From the NCBI RefSeq assembly GCF_947500255.1, contig NZ_CANMRL010000003.1:310001-374000 (forward strand): DNA of 64,000 nucleotides, read 5' to 3'. This document shows positions 26,063-34,912 of the stretch, in pieces; the first letter of the stretch is position 1, and the number at the start of each line of letters is the position of its first letter. The stretch is from an uncultured Psychroserpens sp. GTDB taxonomy: Bacteria > Bacteroidota > Bacteroidia > Flavobacteriales > Flavobacteriaceae. The translations under genes and the position numbers were made by a program. The notes under the pieces are model-generated. The model saw only the letters and a program-made list of their open reading frames with translations. It did no database searches and was not told the origin of the DNA.

Positions 26063-28474
26063 ATGTCCACAAAAACCAAAGCCACTACCGATATGACCTT
26101 TGAAGACTTTAAAAACGAAGTCTTAAATGATTATAAAATTGCAACTACAAGTAGAGAGTGCAGTTTATTAGGTCGTCGTGAGGTGCTTACAGGTAAGGCA
26201 AAGTTTGGAATTTTTGGTGATGGTAAAGAGGTTCCTCAATTAGCATGGGCTAAAGTATTCAAAAATGGTGACTTCCGTTCTGGATACTATCGTGACCAAA
26301 CTTTGATGATGGCCATAGATAAGCTAAACATTCAACAGTTTTTTGCTGGTTTGTATGCACACACCTCTATTGAAGCCGATCCAATGAGTGCTGGTCGACA
26401 AATGGGTGGTCATTTTGGAACACATAGTCTTGATGACAATGGTGAATGGAAAAACCTTACAGAGCAAAAAAATTCTAGCGCAGACATCTCTCCTACTGCT
26501 GGTCAAATGCCTAGACTTTTAGGTTTAGCACAAGCTTCAAAGATTTATAGACATGTCAACGGCATAGATACCACAAAATTTTCGGTTAAAGGCAATGAAA
26601 TTGCATGGGGAACTATTGGTAATGCTAGTACAAGTGAAGGTTTATTCTTTGAAACGATTAATGCTGCAGGTGTTTTACAGGTACCAATGGTAATTAGTAT
26701 TTGGGATGATGAATATGGCATTTCTGTGCACGCAAAACACCAAACAACCAAAGAAAATATCTCTGAAATCTTAAAAGGATTACAAAGAGACGATGATAAT
26801 AAAGGTTATGAAATTCTTAAGGTTAATGGTTGGGATTATTCTGCATTAATAGACACTTATCAAAAAGCCGAAAAAATAGCACGTGAAGAACATGTACCTG
26901 TAATGATTCATGTGGTAGAATTAACACAACCACAAGGACATTCTACTTCAGGTTCTCATGAACGCTATAAAAGCAAAGAACGTTTGGAGTGGGAAGCTCA
27001 ATACGATTGTATAGTGCAAATGCGTCAATGGATGGTTAATAACAATATTGCTACCGAAGACGAATTAGATACCATAGACAAAGACATAAAGAAAAGTGTA
27101 AGAGATGGTAAAAAGGCGGCATGGAACGCGTATTTACAGCCTATTTTAGAAGAGCAAACTCAAGCAATAAATTTGATAGAAGCTGTTGCTGAGTCTAGTG
27201 CCAATAAAGTATTCATCTCAAAAATCTGCAACGGTCTTAAAGAGGTTAAAGAACCTGGCAGAAAAGACGTTCTGTCTGCCGCTCGTAAAACATTACGCTA
27301 TCTCGTTGGCGAAGATTCAAACGAAAAAGAAGCACTTCAAAATTGGATCAATAATTATATTAATGAGGTACAACCTAAATACAGTTCGCATTTACACAGT
27401 GAATCTGATTCATCTGTTTTAAATGCTTCAGAAGTAGAACCAGCCTATGATAGCGATGCCGAAATGGTGGACGCGCGATTAATTTTGAGAAATAACTTTG
27501 ATGCCATTTTTAATACCTATCCTGAAGCCTTGATATTTGGTGAGGATTCGGGTAATATTGGAGATGTAAATCAAGGACTTGAGGGTTTGCAGGAGAAATA
27601 TGGTGAGTTAAGAGTTGCAGATGCTGGCATTAGAGAAGCAACTATTCTCGGACAAGGGATTGGTATGGCGATGAGAGGCTTGAGACCTATTGCCGAAATT
27701 CAGTATTTAGATTACATCCTATACGCACTTCAGATCATGAGTGATGATCTTGCGACCTTACAATACAGAACAAAAGGAAAGCAAAAGGCACCTTTAATTG
27801 TTAGAACTCGTGGTCATAGATTAGAAGGTATTTGGCATTCTGGCTCACAACTAGGTGGTATTATAAACCTAGTAAGAGGTATTCATGTTCTTGTACCAAG
27901 AAATATGACCAAAGCTGCTGGTTTTTATAATACACTTTTAGAATGTGATGAACCAGCATTGATTATAGAATGTCTAAACGGTTATCGCTTAAAAGAAAAA
28001 ATGCCAAATAATATTGGTGAGTTCAAAACACCAATTGGTGTTGTAGAGACTGTAAAGGAAGGTACAGATATCACTTTAGTATCTTATGGGTCAACGCTTA
28101 GAATTGTTGAACAAACTGCCAAAGAATTACTGGAAGTTGGTATTGATGCAGAAGTAATTGATGTGCAGTCATTACTACCATTTGACATCAACCACGACAT
28201 TGTAAAAAGTGTTGCGAAAACAAATCGTTTAATGGTAATTGATGAAGATGTTCCTGGTGGTGCTTCAGCTTATATATTAAATGAAATTGTAAACACCCAA
28301 AATGCATTTCAGTATTTAGATAGTCAGCCAAAAACCTTAGCAGCGCAACCACATCGTCCTGCTTATGGAACCGATGGTGATTACTTCTCAAAACCTTCTG
28401 CAGAAGATATCTTTGAGGCCGTTTATGAGGTGATGCACGAAGTGAACCCTTCCGATTTTCCAAAATTACGATAG
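26063..28474 (+). CDS. Branched-chain 2-oxoacid dehydrogenase E1 component, alpha-beta fusion
   Basis: An 803-residue thiamine-diphosphate enzyme in which the E1 alpha domain (about 20-400) and E1 beta domain (about 470-803) are joined, as is usual in this phylum. E1 decarboxylates 2-oxoacids from valine, leucine and isoleucine and passes the acyl group to the lipoyl E2. Alpha-domain marks are GYYRDQTLMMAI, QMGGHFGTHS, and a ThDP motif region written GNASTSEGLFFETINAAG ... WDDEYGIS, which differs from the standard GDG...NN. Beta-domain marks are FGEDSGNIGDVNQGLEGLQ, EIQYLDYILYA and the end VPGGASAYILNEIV. E2 and E3 genes are not adjacent. The family is firm; exact substrate less so. Confidence 0.88.
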   Translation: MSTKTKATTDMTFEDFKNEVLNDYKIATTSRECSLLGRREVLTGKAKFGIFGDGKEVPQLAWAKVFKNGDFRSGYYRDQTLMMAIDKLNIQQFFAGLYAHTSIEADPMSAGRQMGGHFGTHSLDDNGEWKNLTEQKNSSADISPTAGQMPRLLGLAQASKIYRHVNGIDTTKFSVKGNEIAWGTIGNASTSEGLFFETINAAGVLQVPMVISIWDDEYGISVHAKHQTTKENISEILKGLQRDDDNKGYEILKVNGWDYSALIDTYQKAEKIAREEHVPVMIHVVELTQPQGHSTSGSHERYKSKERLEWEAQYDCIVQMRQWMVNNNIATEDELDTIDKDIKKSVRDGKKAAWNAYLQPILEEQTQAINLIEAVAESSANKVFISKICNGLKEVKEPGRKDVLSAARKTLRYLVGEDSNEKEALQNWINNYINEVQPKYSSHLHSESDSSVLNASEVEPAYDSDAEMVDARLILRNNFDAIFNTYPEALIFGEDSGNIGDVNQGLEGLQEKYGELRVADAGIREATILGQGIGMAMRGLRPIAEIQYLDYILYALQIMSDDLATLQYRTKGKQKAPLIVRTRGHRLEGIWHSGSQLGGIINLVRGIHVLVPRNMTKAAGFYNTLLECDEPALIIECLNGYRLKEKMPNNIGEFKTPIGVVETVKEGTDITLVSYGSTLRIVEQTAKELLEVGIDAEVIDVQSLLPFDINHDIVKSVAKTNRLMVIDEDVPGGASAYILNEIVNTQNAFQYLDSQPKTLAAQPHRPAYGTDGDYFSKPSAEDIFEAVYEVMHEVNPSDFPKLR

Positions 28475-28546
28475 AATACTTCCATAAACTATGGTGCTCA
28501 TTAAACCTTTTGATGATATAAAGGTCTAAGAAAAAAGCCTATATCT

Positions 28547-29722
28547 ATGAGAATCTTATTTCTAGCACTTATGTGCTTAACTATATTGTCATGCGATAGT
28601 AATGATGATTTAGTGCCAATTACAAATGATGACGTATTAAACTTTTCTGATATTTTGTCTGTAGACTTTGGCAACCTACCACAATATAGTAATCAAGCTA
28701 TTCCTCCTTATATTACTCGAGATAATACAACACCTGGTAGTAGCATTACTGATGAAGGCGCTATTTTGGGTCGTGTCTTATTTTATGACAAACAGTTATC
28801 TTCCAATAATACTATTGCATGTGCAAGCTGTCATAAACAAAACTTAGCATTTGGGGATGATATTCAGGTGAGTAATGGCGTAAATGGTGTCACAGGAAGA
28901 CATTCTATGCGTTTGGTCAATTCGAGGTTTTCAGATGAAAGTCGTTTTTTTTGGGATGAGCGCGCTGAAACTTTAGAAACACAAACAACAATGCCAATCA
29001 AAGACCATGTAGAAATGGGGTTTAGTGGTGAAAATGGCGATTTAAATTTCAATGATCTCATTGATAGATTAGAAGACACAGCCTATTATCCTGCTCTATT
29101 TAATCTAGCTTTTGGTGACTCAACGATTACTGAAGATAAAATTCAAATAGCCTTAGCACAATTTATAAGAAGTATTCAATCATTTGATAGTAAATTTGAC
29201 GAAGGTCGAGCAATGGCTAATACTGATGGAGAACCATTTAATAATTTTACTCAGCAAGAAAATTTAGGTAAGCAGTTGTTTTTACAACCTGCAGTTTTTA
29301 ATAACCAAGGCATGAGAATTGATGGAGGTCTTGGATGTGCAGGCTGTCATCAAGCTCCAGAATTTAGCATTGTCCCAAATTCTCTTAATAACGGAAATAT
29401 AGGAACTATTGACAACTCCGGTTCTGATCTAACTGTGACAAGATCTCCAAGTCTTAGAGATGTCGTTAAAGCTGATGGAACTGCTAACGGACAGTTTATG
29501 CATATTGGAGTGAGTAGTAATTTAATAACGGTTCTAAACCATTACAATACTATTAATTTGGCCGGAAATAATAATCTTGATCCTAGATTAAGACCAAATG
29601 GTTTTGGGCAACAATTAAATTTAACTCAAGAAGAACGTGATGCTGTTATAGCCTTTATTCAAACTTTAGCAGGTGACGACGTTTATACTAACGAAAAATG
29701 GAGTAATCCATTTATTGAATAG
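28547..29722 (+). CDS. Di-haem cytochrome c peroxidase (MauG/CcpA-like) lipoprotein
   Basis: A 391-residue protein with a lipobox (MCLTILSCDSND), so probably attached to a membrane facing the periplasm. Two haem c sites are visible, CASCHKQN (about 90) and CAGCHQAP (about 267), in the order and spacing of bacterial di-haem peroxidases that reduce hydrogen peroxide with electrons from small cytochromes or quinols. Other family marks are ILGRVLFYDKQLSSNNTIACASCH and FMHIGVSSNLITVLNHYN. Start ATG at 28547 is well supported by the signal sequence. Confidence 0.9.
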   Translation: MRILFLALMCLTILSCDSNDDLVPITNDDVLNFSDILSVDFGNLPQYSNQAIPPYITRDNTTPGSSITDEGAILGRVLFYDKQLSSNNTIACASCHKQNLAFGDDIQVSNGVNGVTGRHSMRLVNSRFSDESRFFWDERAETLETQTTMPIKDHVEMGFSGENGDLNFNDLIDRLEDTAYYPALFNLAFGDSTITEDKIQIALAQFIRSIQSFDSKFDEGRAMANTDGEPFNNFTQQENLGKQLFLQPAVFNNQGMRIDGGLGCAGCHQAPEFSIVPNSLNNGNIGTIDNSGSDLTVTRSPSLRDVVKADGTANGQFMHIGVSSNLITVLNHYNTINLAGNNNLDPRLRPNGFGQQLNLTQEERDAVIAFIQTLAGDDVYTNEKWSNPFIE

Positions 29723-29801
29723 GTCATTGACGAAATGAGCCTAATTGATTTTCCAAAACTGCAATAATAATACTATTTTAGTTTTCTAAATTAGTATATC
29801 A

Positions 29802-30971
29802 GTGTTTCCAGATTTTAATCGTTGGAGTTTGCCTTTATTAATTCTTGTCTTGCAAGGATTGCTATTTGCTATTCTATTACTTTCAAAATATAAGCGTAAA
29901 GGAAATATTTCAGATCTATTTCTTGGCCTTATCTTATTATTAACCTGTTACAGTCAAACCTGTTATACTGTTGGTTTTATGGGATGGTATAATGAGTTTA
30001 GAACTACTAAGATCAATTACTTTTTATTAGAGACTACGTTTGCACTTGGTCCTTTAATTTTCTTTTATGTCAAATCGATAACGACGTCAAAATTTAAATT
30101 CAGTAAAAAAGATTGGTGGCACTTCGCTCCTGCTTTTGCATTCATTATATATCGATTATCAATCTATACCTACGATGCTTTACAACCTGGTTTTGACACC
30201 GTACAAAATGGTATTCTTAAATTGAGCCTAGACGAACCTATTGTACTCACGGCTATTGGGTATATTAGTCCGCCTTACATGCTACTCTACCTAGCATTCA
30301 CATTTCAGTTGTTTTATAATTATCGAAAAAAGATCATGCAGTTCTTCTCAAACACGTATAAACTAGAGCTGAATTGGATCTTAAGTTTCCTCGTACTATT
30401 TTCATTGGCTTTCTTATACAGTACGATTCAATCGGTTGTTGGTAGATATATCGATTTGGGATATGATGATCGCTGGTGGCTCAATCTATTTGTAGCAATC
30501 ATCACGTTGTACGTTGGAATAAAAGGCTATTTCACAGACACCACTAAACTTAAAAAATTAAGCTTTAGCTTTTCACCTAATCGTGATGCCATTCCGCAAA
30601 ACACAGAAGCAAATGAGCAAAAAACGATTTCTCAAGCAGATGTAGATACTGTAAAAGCCTTAATGGAAATTGATAAAGCCTATCTCAATCCAGAATTAAA
30701 TCTTTCTGATCTGGCCGAACAAGCACATATGTCACGTGCACAATTATCTGAAATCGTAAATTCTGGATTTCATAAAAACTTTAATGATTTTGTAAATGGC
30801 TATCGTGTAGAAGCATTTAAATCGATGCTTAAAGAAAATAAACACGAACAGTTATCATTACTTGGAATAGCACAAGAATGTGGTTTTAATAGTAAGGCGA
30901 CCTTTAATCGTGTATTTAAAAAACTAACCAACTACTCTCCTACCGAATATTTAAAATCCTCACTCAATTAA
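29802..30971 (+). CDS. Membrane-bound AraC-family regulator
   Basis: A 389-residue protein. The N-terminal 250 residues hold about seven membrane segments (LPLLILVLQGLLFAILLLSKY, FLGLILLLTCYSQTCYTVGFM, LNWILSFLVLFSLAFLYS and others). The C-terminal 110 residues are an AraC double HTH (LNLSDLAEQAHMSRAQLSEIVNSGFHKNFNDFVNGYRV, LSLLGIAQECGFNSKATFNRVFKKLTNYSPTEYL). Such proteins sense an outside or membrane signal and regulate nearby genes; the DoxX-to-DUF202 run downstream is the likely target by position. The start is GTG; TAAATTAG just upstream (29787-29794) could be a -7 box, which would make the message nearly leaderless. Confidence 0.85.
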   Translation: MFPDFNRWSLPLLILVLQGLLFAILLLSKYKRKGNISDLFLGLILLLTCYSQTCYTVGFMGWYNEFRTTKINYFLLETTFALGPLIFFYVKSITTSKFKFSKKDWWHFAPAFAFIIYRLSIYTYDALQPGFDTVQNGILKLSLDEPIVLTAIGYISPPYMLLYLAFTFQLFYNYRKKIMQFFSNTYKLELNWILSFLVLFSLAFLYSTIQSVVGRYIDLGYDDRWWLNLFVAIITLYVGIKGYFTDTTKLKKLSFSFSPNRDAIPQNTEANEQKTISQADVDTVKALMEIDKAYLNPELNLSDLAEQAHMSRAQLSEIVNSGFHKNFNDFVNGYRVEAFKSMLKENKHEQLSLLGIAQECGFNSKATFNRVFKKLTNYSPTEYLKSSLN

Positions 30972-31070
30972 GACGTCTCAAATCGTATTTAAGACCTGAG
31001 AATACCATATAAGTCGCCCAACGACGCATAATGCTGCACATTTGTATCAACAAACAAAACAAGTTGCATT

Positions 31071-31562
31071 ATGAAAATCATTACTCTATTAACAACACCT
31101 TTTACGCAAAAGCATTGGTTCGCAGATCTACTATTTGCTATCATTCGTTTTATCTGCGGAATCCTTTTAGCGCTCGACTTTGGAGCTTCAAAATTTGGAA
31201 TGCCTTGGACAGACGAATCACAACACTTAGACCTCTTTGAAGTCGCTGCATGGTTCCCTGAAGATGTTGCGAGCTACGGTGGGATTTTTGCTGTAGCACC
31301 AATATTTTTTGCTTGGATGGGTGCTTTTAGTGAAGCTGTTGGAGGCTTACTTTTAGCCTTTGGCTTGCAAACCAGATTGGCCTCATTCCTTATCATGTGT
31401 ACTATGCTCGTAGCCATCTTTATGCAAAAATGGGGACAAAGCACATGGGCAATGCTTCCAGCCATGGGATTCCTTTGGGTTAGTATCTACCACTTGTATT
31501 TGGGCTCAGGACGTTTTGGGCTGGACTATCTCATCAGTAAAACATTAAAACACAAAAATTAA
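31071..31562 (+). CDS. DoxX-family membrane protein
   Basis: A 163-residue protein with four membrane segments typical of DoxX: LLFAIIRFICGILLALDFGASKFGMPW, FAWMGAFSEAVGGLLLAFGLQTR, LASFLIMCTMLVAIFM, and AMLPAMGFLWVSIYHLYLG. The family is linked to oxidative-stress and thiosulfate-quinone oxidation functions in some species, but most members have no known role. First gene of a same-strand run from 31071 to 34808; a second DoxX occurs at 34168. Confidence 0.82.
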   Translation: MKIITLLTTPFTQKHWFADLLFAIIRFICGILLALDFGASKFGMPWTDESQHLDLFEVAAWFPEDVASYGGIFAVAPIFFAWMGAFSEAVGGLLLAFGLQTRLASFLIMCTMLVAIFMQKWGQSTWAMLPAMGFLWVSIYHLYLGSGRFGLDYLISKTLKHKN

Positions 31563-31581
31563 TATTAAAAAACAACACATC

Positions 31582-32085
31582 ATGACACATTTACACAAAC
31601 ACATCATCACCATTGCCATTACAGTAATCACATTAACAGTTGGCGCACAATCTAAGACTTCAATAACTATGGATGAGTTAAGCGTATTAGATAACACACA
31701 ATGGACAGGCGAGCTCATGTATGTCAACTATAGTGACAGTCGCGAGGTAACCTTAAAGACGACAATGCAGATTCAGATCAAAGGTCATAAGATTTTGATG
31801 AGTACCCAATACGACAATGAGCCTTCAGCTAATTCAAAAAGTACCATCAAACTAAAAAAGAATGGCACTTACTTTGGAAATGAAAAGATTATAAAGAAGC
31901 ATATTTCCGAAGATGGAAAAACAACACTCACAACCTTTTATGAAGGACGTGATGCTAACAAACCTGCTAAAATCTACAAAACTTATGTATATGACAGCAA
32001 TAATTTCTCTGTAACTAAAGAGGTACAATTTAACGACGATTCAGAAAAATTTGTACGTAATCGCTATACATATACTAAACTCTAA
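31582..32085 (+). CDS. Exported protein of unknown function
   Basis: A 167-residue protein with a signal peptide (LHKHIITIAITVITLTVGAQ). The mature part is beta-rich and begins with NTQWTGELMYVNYSDSREVTLKTTMQIQI, a pattern reminiscent of small lipocalin-like or calycin sandwiches. No named family recognised. The gene lies 19 bases after the DoxX gene and four bases before the refined start of the next one. Confidence 0.55.
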   Translation: MTHLHKHIITIAITVITLTVGAQSKTSITMDELSVLDNTQWTGELMYVNYSDSREVTLKTTMQIQIKGHKILMSTQYDNEPSANSKSTIKLKKNGTYFGNEKIIKKHISEDGKTTLTTFYEGRDANKPAKIYKTYVYDSNNFSVTKEVQFNDDSEKFVRNRYTYTKL

Positions 32086-32089
32086 GATT

Positions 32090-32470
32090 ATGAAATATAT
32101 AACGCTTTTAATTATTGGACTTCTACTGTTTGGTTGTGTTCAAGACACACATCTAAAAACAGTACATTTCAAAGTAGATATGACAGCCATTGATGAGGTC
32201 TATAAAGTGGGCATTAGAGGGCCTTTTACCAAGAACCCTTGGCAAGACACCATTTATTTTACAGATACCGACAACGATGGTATTTATGAAGGAACAATTA
32301 CAAAACAAACAGCCCAAAGTAGTGTGAGTTTCAAATTCGTTAATCGGGATTCTATTTTCGAATTAGAACATCAGAACAACCGACAAATAAACTTTAAATA
32401 TCAACCAGAAACCATACAATACGAGGCCGTTTTTGATAAACCATTAGGAAAACAGTCTCAAATGAATTAG
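32090..32470 (+). CDS. Lipoprotein with starch-binding-like beta-sandwich
   Basis: The start is moved from 32051 to the ATG at 32090, which gives a lipoprotein signal (MKYITLLIIGLLLFGCVQ) with Cys at 16. The mature 110 residues have a carbohydrate-binding (CBM20/CBM48-like) sandwich pattern: VHFKVDMTAIDEVYKVGIRGPFTKNPW, then DTIYFTDTDNDGIYEGTI and SVSFKFVNRDS. Such domains in Bacteroidota occur in exported proteins and may bind glycans or just serve as a scaffold. Ligand unknown. Confidence 0.6.
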   Translation: MKYITLLIIGLLLFGCVQDTHLKTVHFKVDMTAIDEVYKVGIRGPFTKNPWQDTIYFTDTDNDGIYEGTITKQTAQSSVSFKFVNRDSIFELEHQNNRQINFKYQPETIQYEAVFDKPLGKQSQMN

Positions 32471-32546
32471 AAACCAGAACAATTCGTCTTAAAAATCCGT
32501 CACACTAGTGATGGATTTTTTATATTTATACGAAACAGATCAGCCC

Positions 32547-34151
32547 ATGCTTTCAAAACAAGATAAAGAACAATTAAGAGGTACAATCTTTAGGCATCTT
32601 GATGGTATTGCAACTGCAACTTCGGCTTTTGCCTTACACAAAAAAGGAGTGCTTGATTATATATTAGAGCACAAGAAGGTAGAACTAGCAACATTAACCT
32701 CAAATTTTAATGCGAATGAAGGCTATTTAAATGTAGCTTTACGAGTTTTAGCATCTCAAGGCTGGTTAACACAACACATCGACAATAAAAGTGATGTGAT
32801 CTTTTATGAAACAAATGCATTGAGTACAGAAGCATTTCAATTGGTTTCACATTATGAAGAGGCTGTCAATTTGTTACGGTATTCTGTGCGATTTCCGGAG
32901 GAACGTATAGGCGCTGATGCCTTTAGTGCCTTAGAAAAAGTGTTTCAATCCTATGAGCGCAAATTCGATATAGATATTTCCGATGACACTTCCGTAGCTT
33001 ACCAAATAGTAAAGCATATTGAAGGCTGTATCGTTGGACCAATTATTGTGCTATTAGGTGTAAATGGCCTATTTCACAAATATTTTATGGAGGCTTCGTT
33101 TACTGCTGAAGAATATCATAAAGATCCCGAGAGTTTTAAAAAAATACTCGATTTCTTTGCGCATTTAGGCTGGTTTAATAAAAAGAAAAACACCTATCAA
33201 TTCACAGATGAGGGCTTATTTTATGCCAAACGTGCTAGCGCTTATGGTGTGACTGTGTCTTATTTACCAACACTTATACATTTGGATGAGTTGATCTTCG
33301 GAAATGCAAACATCCTGAAAACCGAGTCGCCAGATGATACCGAAAAGCATGTGCATCGTGAGATGAATGTTTGGGGAAGTGGTGGCGCGCATTCGACCTA
33401 TTTTAAAGTCATAGATGACGTCATTATCAAACTCTTTAACAAACCGATAGACGAACAGCCTAAAGGAATTTTGGATATGGGTTGTGGTAATGGTGCGTTT
33501 ATTCAGCATATTTTTGATGTTATAGAATATCAGACGATAAGAGGCAAAATGCTTGATGAACATCCTCTGCTTTTGGTTGGAGCCGATTTTAACCAAGCTG
33601 CCTTAAAGGTGACTCGTGCCAATTTGATAAAAGCAGATATTTGGGCAAAAGTAATTTGGGGAGATATTGGTCGACCAGATGTATTGGCTCGCGATTTAAA
33701 AGAAGATTACAATATTGATCTAAAAGATTTACTCAATGTGCGTACATTTTTAGATCACAATCGTATATGGGAAACACCAAAGTCTGCAACAGAACACATA
33801 AGTAAGTCTACTGGAGCTTATGCGACTTTAGGGCAACGCATTAATAACAACCAAGTGGAATATTCACTTTTAGAACATCTTACCAAATGGAAACCGTATG
33901 TGGAGCGCTTTGGTTTATTAATGATTGAACTACATACAGTCAAACCAAGTTTGGTCGCTAAGCATATTGGTAAAACAGCAGCAACAGCGTATGACGCTAC
34001 ACATGGTTATAGTGATCAATACATCTTAGAAGTTGATGTATTTAATGCGATTGCAGAAGAAGCCGGATTACATCCAGATCCGAATTATTTTTCTAAATTT
34101 CCAAATAATGAATTGGCAACAGTAAGTGTCAATCTTTTAAAAGGTAACTAA
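32547..34151 (+). CDS. SAM-dependent methyltransferase with long N-terminal helical/winged-helix region
   Basis: The ATG at 32547 (MLSKQDKEQLRG) is preferred to 32508 because the upstream codons look like non-coding DNA; 534 residues. A class I methyltransferase core is marked by GILDMGCGNGAFIQHI (motif I, SAM binding), followed by LLVGADFNQAALKVTRANLIKADIWAKVIWGDI. The N-terminal 300 residues contain two winged-helix-like units (GIATATSAFALHKKGVLDYILEHK...; EGCIVGPIIVLLGVNGLFHKYF...FFAHLGWF), like the dimerisation parts of O-methyltransferases, in tandem. The plan resembles AprA-type methyltransferases of polyketide pathways, though no such pathway is near. Substrate unknown. Confidence 0.7.
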   Translation: MLSKQDKEQLRGTIFRHLDGIATATSAFALHKKGVLDYILEHKKVELATLTSNFNANEGYLNVALRVLASQGWLTQHIDNKSDVIFYETNALSTEAFQLVSHYEEAVNLLRYSVRFPEERIGADAFSALEKVFQSYERKFDIDISDDTSVAYQIVKHIEGCIVGPIIVLLGVNGLFHKYFMEASFTAEEYHKDPESFKKILDFFAHLGWFNKKKNTYQFTDEGLFYAKRASAYGVTVSYLPTLIHLDELIFGNANILKTESPDDTEKHVHREMNVWGSGGAHSTYFKVIDDVIIKLFNKPIDEQPKGILDMGCGNGAFIQHIFDVIEYQTIRGKMLDEHPLLLVGADFNQAALKVTRANLIKADIWAKVIWGDIGRPDVLARDLKEDYNIDLKDLLNVRTFLDHNRIWETPKSATEHISKSTGAYATLGQRINNNQVEYSLLEHLTKWKPYVERFGLLMIELHTVKPSLVAKHIGKTAATAYDATHGYSDQYILEVDVFNAIAEEAGLHPDPNYFSKFPNNELATVSVNLLKGN

Positions 34152-34167
34152 CTTAACTCTATCTGAC

Positions 34168-34545
34168 ATGAAAAAAAACTTTACAGATTTAGCATTATTG
34201 GTATTACGATTGGGGTTTGGCGGATTTATGCTCACCCATGGTATTCCGAAATTTAATTATTTGTCAAATCCTGCAGAATTTCCAGATCCCATTCACCTTG
34301 GACCAACACTATCACTACTGTTATGTTTAATTGGTGAGGTTATAGCACCTATACTATTGATTGTTGGTTTTAAAACCAAATGGGCAGCCATTCCAGCAGC
34401 ACTCACTATGATGATTGCGGCTTTTGTGGTACACGCCAAAGATGATCTGGCAACAAAAGAGCATGCATTACTATACTTGTTTGCGTTTATCGCGCTATTT
34501 TTGGCTGGAGCAGGTAAATACTCATTAGACGGATTAAAAAAATAA
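34168..34545 (+). CDS. DoxX-family membrane protein, second copy
   Basis: A 125-residue DoxX protein: LALLVLRLGFGGFMLTHGIPKF, LLLCLIGEVIAPILLIVGFKTKWAAIPAALTMMIAAFVVHAKDD and a final span LLYLFAFIALFLAGAGKYSLD. It is a shorter and more typical DoxX than the copy at 31071. It overlaps the DUF202 gene by one base (TAATG), so the two are cotranslated. Confidence 0.85.
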   Translation: MKKNFTDLALLVLRLGFGGFMLTHGIPKFNYLSNPAEFPDPIHLGPTLSLLLCLIGEVIAPILLIVGFKTKWAAIPAALTMMIAAFVVHAKDDLATKEHALLYLFAFIALFLAGAGKYSLDGLKK

Positions 34546-34808
34546 TGGAAAAAGAAAACACGCTTGTGACGAGAGATTGGTTGGCCATAGAGCGAACCAA
34601 ACTTGCCAACGAACGCACCTTTTTGGCGTATTTTAGAACATTCCTAGTCTTTTTAGGAACAGGAGTTACAATTTTGAAACTTGAGTTTTTTGCAGATTTA
34701 AAATCTTACGGCATCATACTTATTATAGTGTCTGCCGTTTTATTATTTATAGGTATCTATAGGCTGTTTAGAGTGAGAAAAGCGATACGACAACATTATA
34801 ATTTGTAA
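34545..34808 (+). CDS. DUF202 (YidH-type) small membrane protein
   Basis: An 87-residue protein with the DUF202 signature LAIERTKLANERTFLAYFRTFLVFLGTGVTI and a second membrane span IILIIVSAVLLFIGIYRLFR. The family has no established role. Its start overlaps the stop of the DoxX gene, and it ends the 31-34.8 kb run. Confidence 0.85.
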   Translation: MEKENTLVTRDWLAIERTKLANERTFLAYFRTFLVFLGTGVTILKLEFFADLKSYGIILIIVSAVLLFIGIYRLFRVRKAIRQHYNL

Positions 34809-34912
34809 TTAATAGTCTATAAATCTTAGTGTGGCGTAATTATTGTATTTTCGTCTGCTGTGTTTTCTAAACTATTGAAAACAACTGTACTAAATTCAAT
34901 GTATCTTAAATT

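Noticed and set aside
31031-31240. ORF 31031-31240 (+)
   Set aside because: It overlaps the start of the DoxX gene 31071 in another frame and has no family pattern; it is a shadow.
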